From Ruminococcaceae bacterium UBA737 (GTDB lineage: Bacteria > Bacillota > Clostridia > Oscillospirales > Acutalibacteraceae), in NCBI GenBank assembly GCA_002297415.1, contig DBKZ01000023.1, positions 1 to 15,287 of the forward strand: 15,287 nt of DNA. The letters are read 5' to 3'. The first letter of the stretch is position 1, and the number at the start of each line of letters is the position of its first letter. Both the position numbers and the translations under genes were made by a program. Below the pieces are notes generated by a model. The model was not told the DNA's origin. It ran no database searches and was given only the letters and a program-made list of their open reading frames with translations. Positions 7,177-12,559 of this stretch are shown piece after piece.

Positions 7177-7333
7177 ACTTTGGACGGGAATTCCGCTCGC
7201 TCAAAAATCAAAGATTTTCGGACTGCGCTCTATCCCCGCCAATACCACCCCAGTGTTCTTGGAAACCGCTTGTCAGACGGTTTCCGCCTACAAAGTGTTT
7301 TTTCGCCGCGCATGTCGCCGAAAAAACAAAATT
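7177..7333. other. Hairpin-rich non-coding spacer between the two direct repeats
   Basis: The gap between rfbC and the small gene is about 300 bp, and this part holds no credible gene. It contains a GGAAACCG/CGGTTTCC hairpin (7261-7268 with 7278-7285), a GTTTTTTCG/CGAAAAAAC hairpin (7297-7305 with 7319-7327), and a short AAAATC/GATTTT stem inside an imperfect longer inverted repeat at about 7183-7242. A 6-bp inverted pair, ACTTTG at 7177-7182 and CAAAGT at 7291-7296, bounds 120 bp of it. It may be a degenerate small palindromic element, but no transposase or target duplication proves mobility. Confidence 0.5.
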
Positions 7334-7397
7334 ACAATCTGATAAAATTTTAATAATACAGTTTTAAACCTCCTTTTTCGGTAATACTACCGTTAAA
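7334..7397 (+). repeat. 64-bp direct repeat, copy 2 (leader of the 59-residue gene)
   Basis: This is the second copy of the 7113-7176 sequence. Here it runs straight into AAAGGAGG and the start codon at 7411, so this is the functional leader and copy 1 looks like its duplicate. A weak promoter may lie within it (TTACAA 7332-7337, TAATAC 7354-7359, spacing 16), which would mean the promoter region was duplicated too. Confidence 0.9.
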
Positions 7398-7407
7398 GGA
7401 GGTTTAA
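7364..7407 (+). promoter_or_regulatory. Stem-loop occluding the Shine-Dalgarno of the 59-residue gene
   Basis: TTAAACCTCCTTT (7364-7376) is exactly complementary to AAAGGAGGTTTAA (7395-7407). Inside, CGGTA (7379-7383) pairs with TACCG (7388-7392) around ATAC, with a TT/TT internal loop. The 13-bp outer stem contains the whole ribosome binding site AAAGGAGG (7395-7402), which lies eight bases before ATG 7411. When folded, it should block translation initiation. What opens it (temperature, a protein, a ligand, or a translating ribosome) cannot be told. Confidence 0.7.
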
Positions 7408-7410
7408 TTT

Positions 7411-7590
7411 ATGCAAAACAAAACTATGTCACTTGTTAAAGGCTTGGGTATAGGCATGGCGGCAGGCGCCGCCGCAACCTGTATCGGCAAAATGGTGATG
7501 AAGGATCATCACAAGATTACAAAGGGCGCTTCAAAGGTTGCTAAAGCAGTAAGCGATTTGGCAGACGGCGTTCAGACAATGTTTAGATAA
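7411..7590 (+). CDS. Small conserved-type protein of 59 residues with a Gly/Ala-rich hydrophobic N-terminus
   Basis: The ATG at 7411 follows AAAGGAGG at 7395-7402 and the frame ends at TAA 7588-7590. The N-terminal half (LVKGLGIGMAAGAAATCIGK) is a glycine/alanine-rich hydrophobic segment that could associate with or cross the membrane. The rest (HHKITKGASKVAKAVSDLAD and GVQTMFR) is an amphipathic helix. I recall similar unnamed small proteins in Oscillospiraceae and other Clostridia, but I know of no function. The clean ribosome binding site, the terminator directly after it, and codon use like its neighbours all support a real gene. It stands alone between rfbC and a convergent minus-strand gene. 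Confidence 0.75.
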   Translation: MQNKTMSLVKGLGIGMAAGAAATCIGKMVMKDHHKITKGASKVAKAVSDLADGVQTMFR

Positions 7591-7600
7591 TTCTGTTTTT

Positions 7601-7641
7601 AAAAATCTCCTGAGGGACTAAGAGTTCCTCAAGAGATTTTT
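7601..7641. terminator. Bidirectional rho-independent terminator
   Basis: The 15-bp arms 7601-7615 and 7627-7641 pair with one mismatch around an 11-base loop. The outer ends are A-rich on the left and T-rich on the right, so it can terminate the small gene on the plus strand and the convergent 442-residue gene on the minus strand. Confidence 0.85.
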
Positions 7642-7645
7642 ATTT

Positions 7646-8974
7646 TTAGAATTTGATTTCTCTGATTTTTATTCCGTGAAGCCTTGCGTCCTCAATTGTG
7701 TTAAGCATTATGGTTTGCGCAAATTCCTGATTTTGCCTTATAGCGGACATTTCTCTAAGCACTGACTGCTGAGCGGCTGAAAGCATTGCGTTTTGTCTTA
7801 AAGAAGCTTCGAAAGCCTCTTTACGCGCCTTTTCGGCGGTAAGCCTTGCCTGCATGGCAATCTGATTATTGTCAAGCTGTAATTTGATATTCAGCGCGTC
7901 CGCACTGCCGGCTTCGATTAAAGGCTGAAGCAAGGAATAAGCCTTTTCATATTCCCCGTTTCCCGCGGCGGCTGAAATCTGAGCAAAAACCTTTCCTAAA
8001 AGTGTTTTTGCTTCTTCACTGCCCTTATTTAAAGACAGCTGAAGAATTCTTAAAAATTCATACGGGTCGCCGCCGTCCTCACAGAATTCAAGAGCGAATT
8101 CAAAAAGATTATCCTTTTCTTCATTTTCCATCTTCGCCCTGAGGTCAAAAAACTCCTGCCCTGTTTCGCCCAAAATAAAATATGACTTTGCAAAGCGGTT
8201 ATACGCTTTAACGGCACTGTTTGGATAATCCGCCGCCATAACGCACGCCTTTTTATAATCCTCAAGCGCGGATTTTTTAAGCTCAAGCTGTTCCGATTCT
8301 CCGCTTAATTTTAAAAGCTCATTTTCTGCATTTTCGATTTCCGATTTAAGCTCTTTTATCTCATTTTGAGTTTCATAAATCTCCGAATAGGCTTTTTTTA
8401 CCCTGCCTTTATTTGAAAGGAGCTGAAAAATATTATTATACTTTCCTTTTTCGAAAATTGCTTTTCTTAAAAGCATATTGACCGCTGTTACAACTGCCGA
8501 AATGATAAAAACAAAAGCATAAAACCGGAAATTAAAATAAACCCCGAGAATTCCCGAAACAACCGTCAGAATCAAAAAAATTCTGAATGGCTTTTTCTTC
8601 TTAGCCGTTAAAAAGAAGATACAAAGCGCAAAAATCAAAAGAAAAGCGGCATTCAGAATTTTCCCTTGACTGCTCTGTATCATTTTATTTAAAACCGCAA
8701 GCCCGCCATGGCTTTTAAAAAGCGGCGTTTTGAACGACAGAAATACCAAAAGACCGCAAAGCAAAAGATTATATACCGCAAAAATCAAATCGGTGTTAAA
8801 ATCAGCGGTTTTTTCCGCCTTTTTTATAATATCCGAATTTTTATTTTTAAGCTCAAAAAGCTTTGCTTCCAAGGCCTTTTTCTTTTCCTCGGCGGATTTA
8901 CGGTTTTTTAAAAGCAAAGCAGACCTTTCTTCATTTTCTTTTCTTTTAGTGTTAATCTGCACTGTATTTATCAT
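7646..8974 (-). CDS. Unrecognised membrane protein with coiled coils and a helical-repeat tail
   Basis: I do not recognise this 442-residue protein. It begins with a charged coiled-coil stretch (residues 10-56, rich in Lys, Glu, Leu and Ala). Four hydrophobic segments follow at about 62-81, 106-124, 130-148 and 151-168, joined by very short basic loops. A second coiled coil spans about 190-248. A soluble tail (250-370) contains helix pairs such as GDPYEFLRILQLSLNKGSEE and YEKAYSLLQPLIEAGSADA that resemble Sel1/TPR-type repeats. It ends in a long Ala/Gln/Arg-rich helix. There is no signal peptide, so both ends are probably cytoplasmic. The ATG at 8974 is preceded by GGGGG and by a good promoter (8996-9024). 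It is a single-gene unit ending in the terminator at 7601-7641, and is divergent from spoIIGA. A scaffold or membrane-organising role is only a guess. Confidence 0.8.
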   Translation of the reverse strand: MINTVQINTKRKENEERSALLLKNRKSAEEKKKALEAKLFELKNKNSDIIKKAEKTADFNTDLIFAVYNLLLCGLLVFLSFKTPLFKSHGGLAVLNKMIQSSQGKILNAAFLLIFALCIFFLTAKKKKPFRIFLILTVVSGILGVYFNFRFYAFVFIISAVVTAVNMLLRKAIFEKGKYNNIFQLLSNKGRVKKAYSEIYETQNEIKELKSEIENAENELLKLSGESEQLELKKSALEDYKKACVMAADYPNSAVKAYNRFAKSYFILGETGQEFFDLRAKMENEEKDNLFEFALEFCEDGGDPYEFLRILQLSLNKGSEEAKTLLGKVFAQISAAAGNGEYEKAYSLLQPLIEAGSADALNIKLQLDNNQIAMQARLTAEKARKEAFEASLRQNAMLSAAQQSVLREMSAIRQNQEFAQTIMLNTIEDARLHGIKIREIKF

Positions 8975-8995
8975 CAGACGTCCCCCTTTTTATAA

Positions 8996-9024
8996 ATTAT
9001 ACATTATCTTAATAGAAAAATCAA
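8996..9024 (-). promoter_or_regulatory. Promoter of the 442-residue membrane-protein gene
   Basis: On the minus strand TTGATT (9024-9019) and a perfect TATAAT (9001-8996) are separated by 17 bp, about 21 bp before the ATG at 8974. Confidence 0.65.
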
Positions 9025-9046
9025 ATAATTTATATCCTCTCCTTAG

Positions 9047-9081
9047 TTGCGACAATTTTTTCGGATTTCGGGTGCTACAAT
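9047..9081 (+). promoter_or_regulatory. Possible Spo0A-type promoter of spoIIGA-sigE
   Basis: TTGCGA (9047-9052) and TACAAT (9076-9081) are 23 bp apart. An unusually long spacer of 22 bp is the known feature of the Spo0A-activated spoIIG promoter of Bacillus subtilis. TGTCGCA on the minus strand (9054-9048) differs by one base from a Spo0A box. The resemblance is suggestive only. Confidence 0.35.
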
Positions 9082-9104
9082 ATTTTTAAACGGAGTTGAT
9101 TTGC

Positions 9105-9926
9105 ATGGTAATTTATGCGGATATATTGGTGCTGGTAAATACCGTGATTGATTATTTTCTGCTTCGGGCTTCGATGAGGCTTTTAAAGCAAAGCTGCAGA
9201 CTTTTAAAAATTATCGCGGCGGCATTTGCCGGCGGAATATCCTCGCTTTACATATTTATAAGCGAAAATTTTATTTTGCTTGATATATTATATAAGCTTG
9301 CCGTCTGCTTTATATTAAGCGCTGTTTGCTTCGGAATTAAGGGCATTAAACCGTTTTTAAAAAATTCCTTTGTGTTTTTCGGGGTCACCTGCCTTTTTGC
9401 AGGCGCTATGTGGGCGGTATTTTCGCTGTTTTCACCCAAAAACATGGCAGTAAGAGGAGCGGTGGTTTATTTCGATATTTCCCCCGTCGTTCTGATAGTT
9501 TCAAGCGCTGTAGGTTATTTTTTGATAACCCTTTTTGAAAAAATTTTTTCTTCCAAATTTTCAAATGCGAAAAGCGTTGATATAACCCTTGAAGCAGACG
9601 GAAACAGCGTTTCAACCTCTGCCCTTTGCGATTCGGGAAACAGTCTAACCGATATTATGGGGCTCAGCGATATAATAATCGTCGATAAGTCCGTCGCGGA
9701 CAGTCTTTTTAAAACAGATGCGAGCATGCAGAGCCTGAAATCAAGATATCGGGCGATACCGACCGGCACAGTCTCGGGTTCGCAGATTTTAGACGGCTAC
9801 CGCTGTGACAAGGCAGTTATAAAGCAAAGCGAAAAAAGCACGGTGCTTACAAAACCTGTTCTCGCAATTTCAAAAATGCCGATTTCAGACCACGGAGCGA
9901 TAATAAACCCCAATATTTTAATGTGA
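9105..9926 (+). CDS. spoIIGA: Sporulation sigma-E processing peptidase SpoIIGA
   Basis: The 273-residue product matches SpoIIGA, the membrane-anchored aspartic protease that cleaves pro-sigma-E in the mother cell. Residues 1-150 hold about five hydrophobic segments starting IYADILVLVNTVIDYFLL, the typical SpoIIGA opening. The cytoplasmic protease part follows, with the catalytic motif LCDSGN (Asp176) followed by SLTD, and a later hydrophobic core. I chose ATG 9105 because GGAG (9092-9095) lies nine bases upstream. A TTG at 9096 would have no room for a ribosome binding site. The protease is thought to act as a dimer, each subunit giving one Asp, which fits the single DSG motif. Its stop is 14 bases before the sigE start, so the enzyme and its substrate are co-transcribed. 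Confidence 0.93.
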   Translation: MVIYADILVLVNTVIDYFLLRASMRLLKQSCRLLKIIAAAFAGGISSLYIFISENFILLDILYKLAVCFILSAVCFGIKGIKPFLKNSFVFFGVTCLFAGAMWAVFSLFSPKNMAVRGAVVYFDISPVVLIVSSAVGYFLITLFEKIFSSKFSNAKSVDITLEADGNSVSTSALCDSGNSLTDIMGLSDIIIVDKSVADSLFKTDASMQSLKSRYRAIPTGTVSGSQILDGYRCDKAVIKQSEKSTVLTKPVLAISKMPISDHGAIINPNILM

Positions 9927-9940
9927 CAGGAGATTTAAAC

Positions 9941-10639
9941 ATGAAGCTGTTTAAAAAACTTATTATAAAATTCCTTTCAAAACTCGGACTTTTAAGCCCG
10001 ACATACTACATAAACGGTCCCGAAAATCTTCCCGAGCCTCTTACAGCCGAGGAGGAAAGAAGGCTTTTAGAGAGTTCCGACCCAGATAAAAACGAAAAGC
10101 TGATAGTTCATAATTTAAGACTTGTGGTTTATATCGCAAAAAAGTTTGACAGCGGCTCAAATATAGAGGATATGATTTCAATAGGCACTATAGGGCTTAT
10201 AAAAGCCGTCAACACCTTCTGCCCCGACAGAAATATAAAGCTTGCGACTTATGCTTCAAGGTGCATTGAAAACGAAATTTTAATGTATTTAAGAAAGACT
10301 TCTTCTCTTAAAAACGAGATTTCAATTGATGAGCCCTTAAATACCGACCAAAGCGGAAACGAGCTTTTGCTCTCGGATATCTTAGGCTCCGACCCCGACG
10401 AGGTAGGGAGAGGAATTGAAACTGAGGACGAAAAAACGCTTATTAAAAAATTCGTAAGCGAGCTGCCGCCTAGGGAAAAGCAGATTATGGAAATGCGGTT
10501 CGGAATGAACGGCTACAGAGAATACACTCAAAAGCAGGTCGCCGATACCTTAGGAATTTCGCAGTCCTATATTTCACGGCTTGAAAAGCGGATAATAGAT
10601 AAGCTGAAAAAACAGATAGAAAAGGCTTTTGTGTCTTGA
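9941..10639 (+). CDS. sigE: RNA polymerase sporulation sigma factor SigE (pro-sigma-E)
   Basis: This 232-residue sigma-70-family factor directs early mother-cell transcription in sporulation. An amphipathic, basic pro-sequence (MKLFKKLIIKFLSKLGLLSP) precedes YYINGPENLP, where SpoIIGA would cut as in Bacillus. Region 2 spans about 55-120, with NLRLVVYIAKKFD, NIEDMISIGTIGLIKAVNTF and KLATYASRCIENEILMYLR. ISIDEPLN and GNELLLSDILG are hallmarks of SigE/SigK. Region 4 (175-225) contains PPREKQIMEMRFGMNG and the recognition helix in ADTLGISQSYISRLEKRI. ATG 9941 is preceded by GGAG at eight bases. A GTG at 9923 overlaps the spoIIGA end and lacks a ribosome binding site. The usual downstream gene sigG is missing; a riboswitch promoter overlaps the stop codon instead. 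Confidence 0.96.
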   Translation: MKLFKKLIIKFLSKLGLLSPTYYINGPENLPEPLTAEEERRLLESSDPDKNEKLIVHNLRLVVYIAKKFDSGSNIEDMISIGTIGLIKAVNTFCPDRNIKLATYASRCIENEILMYLRKTSSLKNEISIDEPLNTDQSGNELLLSDILGSDPDEVGRGIETEDEKTLIKKFVSELPPREKQIMEMRFGMNGYREYTQKQVADTLGISQSYISRLEKRIIDKLKKQIEKAFVS

Positions 10640-10664
10640 CAAATTAAAAATGCAGTCATATAAT
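10636..10664 (+). promoter_or_regulatory. Consensus promoter of the FMN riboswitch-ribU unit
   Basis: A perfect TTGACA (10636-10641) and a perfect TATAAT (10659-10664) are spaced by 17 bp. The -35 box overlaps the sigE stop codon (TGA 10637-10639). Transcription would begin about five bases before the riboswitch. Confidence 0.85.
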
Positions 10665-10675
10665 ATTTATGTAAG

Positions 10676-10797
10676 TTCTTCGGGGCGGGGCGCAATTCCC
10701 CACCGACGGTAATGGGATATCAATCCACAAGCCCGTGAGCGAAAGTTGATTCGGTGAGATTCCGAAGCCGACGGTACAGTCCGGATGAGAGAAGATC
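10676..10797 (+). promoter_or_regulatory. FMN riboswitch (RFN element)
   Basis: The conserved RFN blocks appear in order: TTCGGGGCGGGG near 10679, ATTCCCCACCGACGGTAAT, GCCCGTGAGC at about 10732-10741, TTGATTCGGTGAGATTCCG, GCCGACGGTACAGTCCGGAT, and closing GAGAGAAG. The end bases pair with the beginning to form P1. The aptamer binds flavin mononucleotide. With the terminator at 10816-10849 it should stop transcription into ribU when FMN is plentiful. No antiterminator helix was verified. Confidence 0.96.
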
Positions 10798-10815
10798 TAT
10801 ATTCTTGATACTTAA

Positions 10816-10849
10816 GCCCCGTACAGGTTTTGTACGGGGCGTTTTTGTT
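10816..10849 (+). terminator. Expression-platform terminator of the FMN riboswitch
   Basis: GCCCCGTACA (10816-10825) and TGTACGGGGC (10831-10840) form a perfect 10-bp stem with loop GGTTT, followed by GTTTTTG. It sits between the aptamer and the ribU ribosome binding site, as expected for transcriptional attenuation. Confidence 0.9.
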
Positions 10850-10893
10850 CGTTGGCAACTCTGACTGACATTTTTTATGAAAGGGTGTTGCTT

Positions 10894-11487
10894 ATGAACA
10901 CAAAAGTCAAAAATCTCAGAATGATCACCGTAACGGCGATTATGGCGGCACTGTCGGCTGTGCTTATGTTTGTGGAATTTTCGATTCCGATTATGCCTGC
11001 ATTTATCAAGCTCGACATTTCCGATCTGCCTGCGCTGATCACATCCTACGCTTTCGGTCCCGTCTGCGGAGTCGCCGTTTGCCTTGTCAAAAATCTCATT
11101 CACTTGTTTGCCACTAACACATTCGGCGTCGGCGAGCTTTCAAATTTTATTCACGGCGCAGTTTTTGTTTTTGTTGCGGGAATGTTTTACAAATACCACC
11201 ACAACCGTAAATTCGCATTTATAGGCGCAATGGCGGGCGATTTTGCGATGGCGGCGATGAGCTTTTTTATAAACTATTTCTTTGTTTATCCGATTTATAT
11301 CAAGCTGATGCTGCCAGAAGAGCAAATTATCGGAATGTACAGTGCAATTCTTCCGAGCGTCGATTCTCTCTGGAAAGCAATTTTGATTTTCAATGTTCCG
11401 TTCACTTTTGTTAAGGGACTGATAAGCGTCGCAATTACCTTTGCGGTTTACCCCAAGCTGTCCCCGATACTCAAAGGAAAGAAATAA
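10894..11487 (+). CDS. ribU: ECF transporter S component, riboflavin-specific
   Basis: This 197-residue membrane protein has the length and five-to-six hydrophobic segments of ECF substrate-binding subunits. The motif FIKLDISDLPALITSYAFGP (37-56), followed by an aliphatic helix and LVKNLIHL, is typical of riboflavin S components. Together with the FMN riboswitch upstream it points to RibU, which captures riboflavin and works with a shared EcfA-A'-T energising module encoded elsewhere. ATG 10894 is seven bases after AAAGGGTG. An upstream TTG at 10852 would fall close behind the terminator hairpin without a ribosome binding site. Ile codons here are mostly ATT/ATC (ATA 4 of 21 by hand) and no Leu TTA is seen, unlike sigE just upstream. 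Confidence 0.92.
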   Translation: MNTKVKNLRMITVTAIMAALSAVLMFVEFSIPIMPAFIKLDISDLPALITSYAFGPVCGVAVCLVKNLIHLFATNTFGVGELSNFIHGAVFVFVAGMFYKYHHNRKFAFIGAMAGDFAMAAMSFFINYFFVYPIYIKLMLPEEQIIGMYSAILPSVDSLWKAILIFNVPFTFVKGLISVAITFAVYPKLSPILKGKK

Positions 11488-11496
11488 ATACTCCAA

Positions 11497-11536
11497 AAAA
11501 AACGGACTGCCACAATGAAGTGACAGTCCGTTTTTT
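11497..11536. terminator. Bidirectional terminator between ribU and the lipid kinase gene
   Basis: The 17-bp arms 11497-11513 and 11520-11536 pair with one G-U-type mismatch around AATGAA. Six A's precede and six T's end the stem, so it works in both directions. Its last base is also part of the stop codon of the convergent kinase gene. Confidence 0.93.
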
Positions 11537-12405
11537 CAGGCGTTGACCGTATCGTTATAATGAGCTTTTACCGTATAGGAGGAAATACCGAGTATGGTCT
11601 CGCCGTCTATCTGCAAGGGTGTGGGACGGTCAAATTCAACCGTGATTTCCCTGCCCTCGAGAATTGCAATATTCTTCTTGTGCTTTACGTGTTCACCCTT
11701 GAAAATTGACGGGAACACTGCAAGCGCTTTGAGCTTTCCGAGATTGTGATATACCATAACAGAGAGCTTACCGCTCATTCTGTCCTGATTCGGCGTCGGC
11801 ATCATTCCGCCGCCGTAGAATTTTCCGTTCATCGTCGGCGCAAGCCAAACCCTTTTATAGCTATGCTTAACTCCGTCAACGGTAACTGTTGCATTCGTCG
11901 GTTTGTAGTGAAAAAGCAAACCTTTTATCGCAATTGCCGTATAGTTTATACTGCCCTCGGTCGTTTCTCGGAGCTTGTCTCCGACCTCACAGCAGTAACC
12001 GTCAATTCCGTAGCCGATTCCATTGAGGAATTTGAATGTCTTTCCGTTTACGGTAACCTCGGGAAGATTTTTCAGATATTTTGTTATGCTGAACGGCTTA
12101 TCCCCATACTTATGACCGAGCTCGTGAGCAAAGTCATTGCCCGAACCCATCGGGAAATAAAGCACCTCGTTTTTCTCGGAATAATCATACGGTAAATTTA
12201 TGAAACGGTTCAGCGTTCCGTCACCGCCGCAGACAATCAGCACATCGTCGCTCTTCATCTCGGGAAGAACGTCGCTGTACGTCATCGGCTTTGTCATATC
12301 GCAGTAAATCGGCTCGCCGTCTATCAGATCTTCAATCTTTTTAATATCCGTGCCGCATCTTTTGTTGCCGGCAAGCGGATTGTAAAGCACGTAAAATCTC
12401 GACAT
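11536..12405 (-). CDS. Diacylglycerol kinase-family lipid kinase
   Basis: This 289-residue protein has the length and fold signature of bacterial DgkB/YegS/BmrU-type kinases, cytoplasmic enzymes that phosphorylate diacylglycerol or related lipids with ATP at the membrane surface. The N-terminus carries YVLYNPLAGN (5-14). The nucleotide-binding motif CGGDGTLNRF is at 59-68 with invariant Asp62, then PMGSGNDFAHELG at about 86-98. The C-terminal beta-sandwich holds GIGYGIDGYC and the LQIDGE segment near the end. ATG 12405 follows GGAGG at seven bases. It is a single-gene unit convergent with ribU. The exact lipid cannot be inferred, so I give no gene symbol. Confidence 0.92.
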   Translation of the reverse strand: MSRFYVLYNPLAGNKRCGTDIKKIEDLIDGEPIYCDMTKPMTYSDVLPEMKSDDVLIVCGGDGTLNRFINLPYDYSEKNEVLYFPMGSGNDFAHELGHKYGDKPFSITKYLKNLPEVTVNGKTFKFLNGIGYGIDGYCCEVGDKLRETTEGSINYTAIAIKGLLFHYKPTNATVTVDGVKHSYKRVWLAPTMNGKFYGGGMMPTPNQDRMSGKLSVMVYHNLGKLKALAVFPSIFKGEHVKHKKNIAILEGREITVEFDRPTPLQIDGETILGISSYTVKAHYNDTVNA

Positions 12406-12487
12406 AAAACTACCTCCACATAAACAGAGTTCTTTATTTTACATTTCAATTTTACAATGCAAATTACAACTTTATGTCAACTCAACA

Positions 12488-12522
12488 TCAACAATTGTTG
12501 AACTTTGTCGAATAAGGTCGAA
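12488..12522. promoter_or_regulatory. Palindrome and tandem Spo0A-box-like sites upstream of the lipid kinase gene
   Basis: In the 154-bp gap between the kinase start and the histidine kinase end, 12488-12501 is a perfect 14-bp palindrome (TCAACAATTGTTGA). Next to it, TGTCGAA (12506-12512) equals the Spo0A box core, and GGTCGAA (12516-12522) repeats it with one change at a 10-bp period. A minus-strand TTGACA (12480-12475) may be the kinase -35 box, but its -10 partner is poorly spaced. Weak evidence. Confidence 0.3.
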
Positions 12523-12559
12523 CGGTTCGTAGCGAGGCTTTGTATTAAAGCCATTTAAA

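Noticed and set aside
7113..7397. Two-copy repeat as a minimal CRISPR
   Set aside because: The copies are 64 bp, only two exist, the spacer is 157 bp with its own hairpins, and no cas gene is present.
9923..9940. Earlier GTG start for sigE
   Set aside because: It overlaps the spoIIGA end without a ribosome binding site; ATG 9941 has GGAG at eight bases and gives the normal pro-sigma-E N-terminus.
10852..10893. Earlier TTG start for ribU
   Set aside because: It lies three bases past the riboswitch terminator region and lacks a ribosome binding site; the extra residues do not resemble the family.
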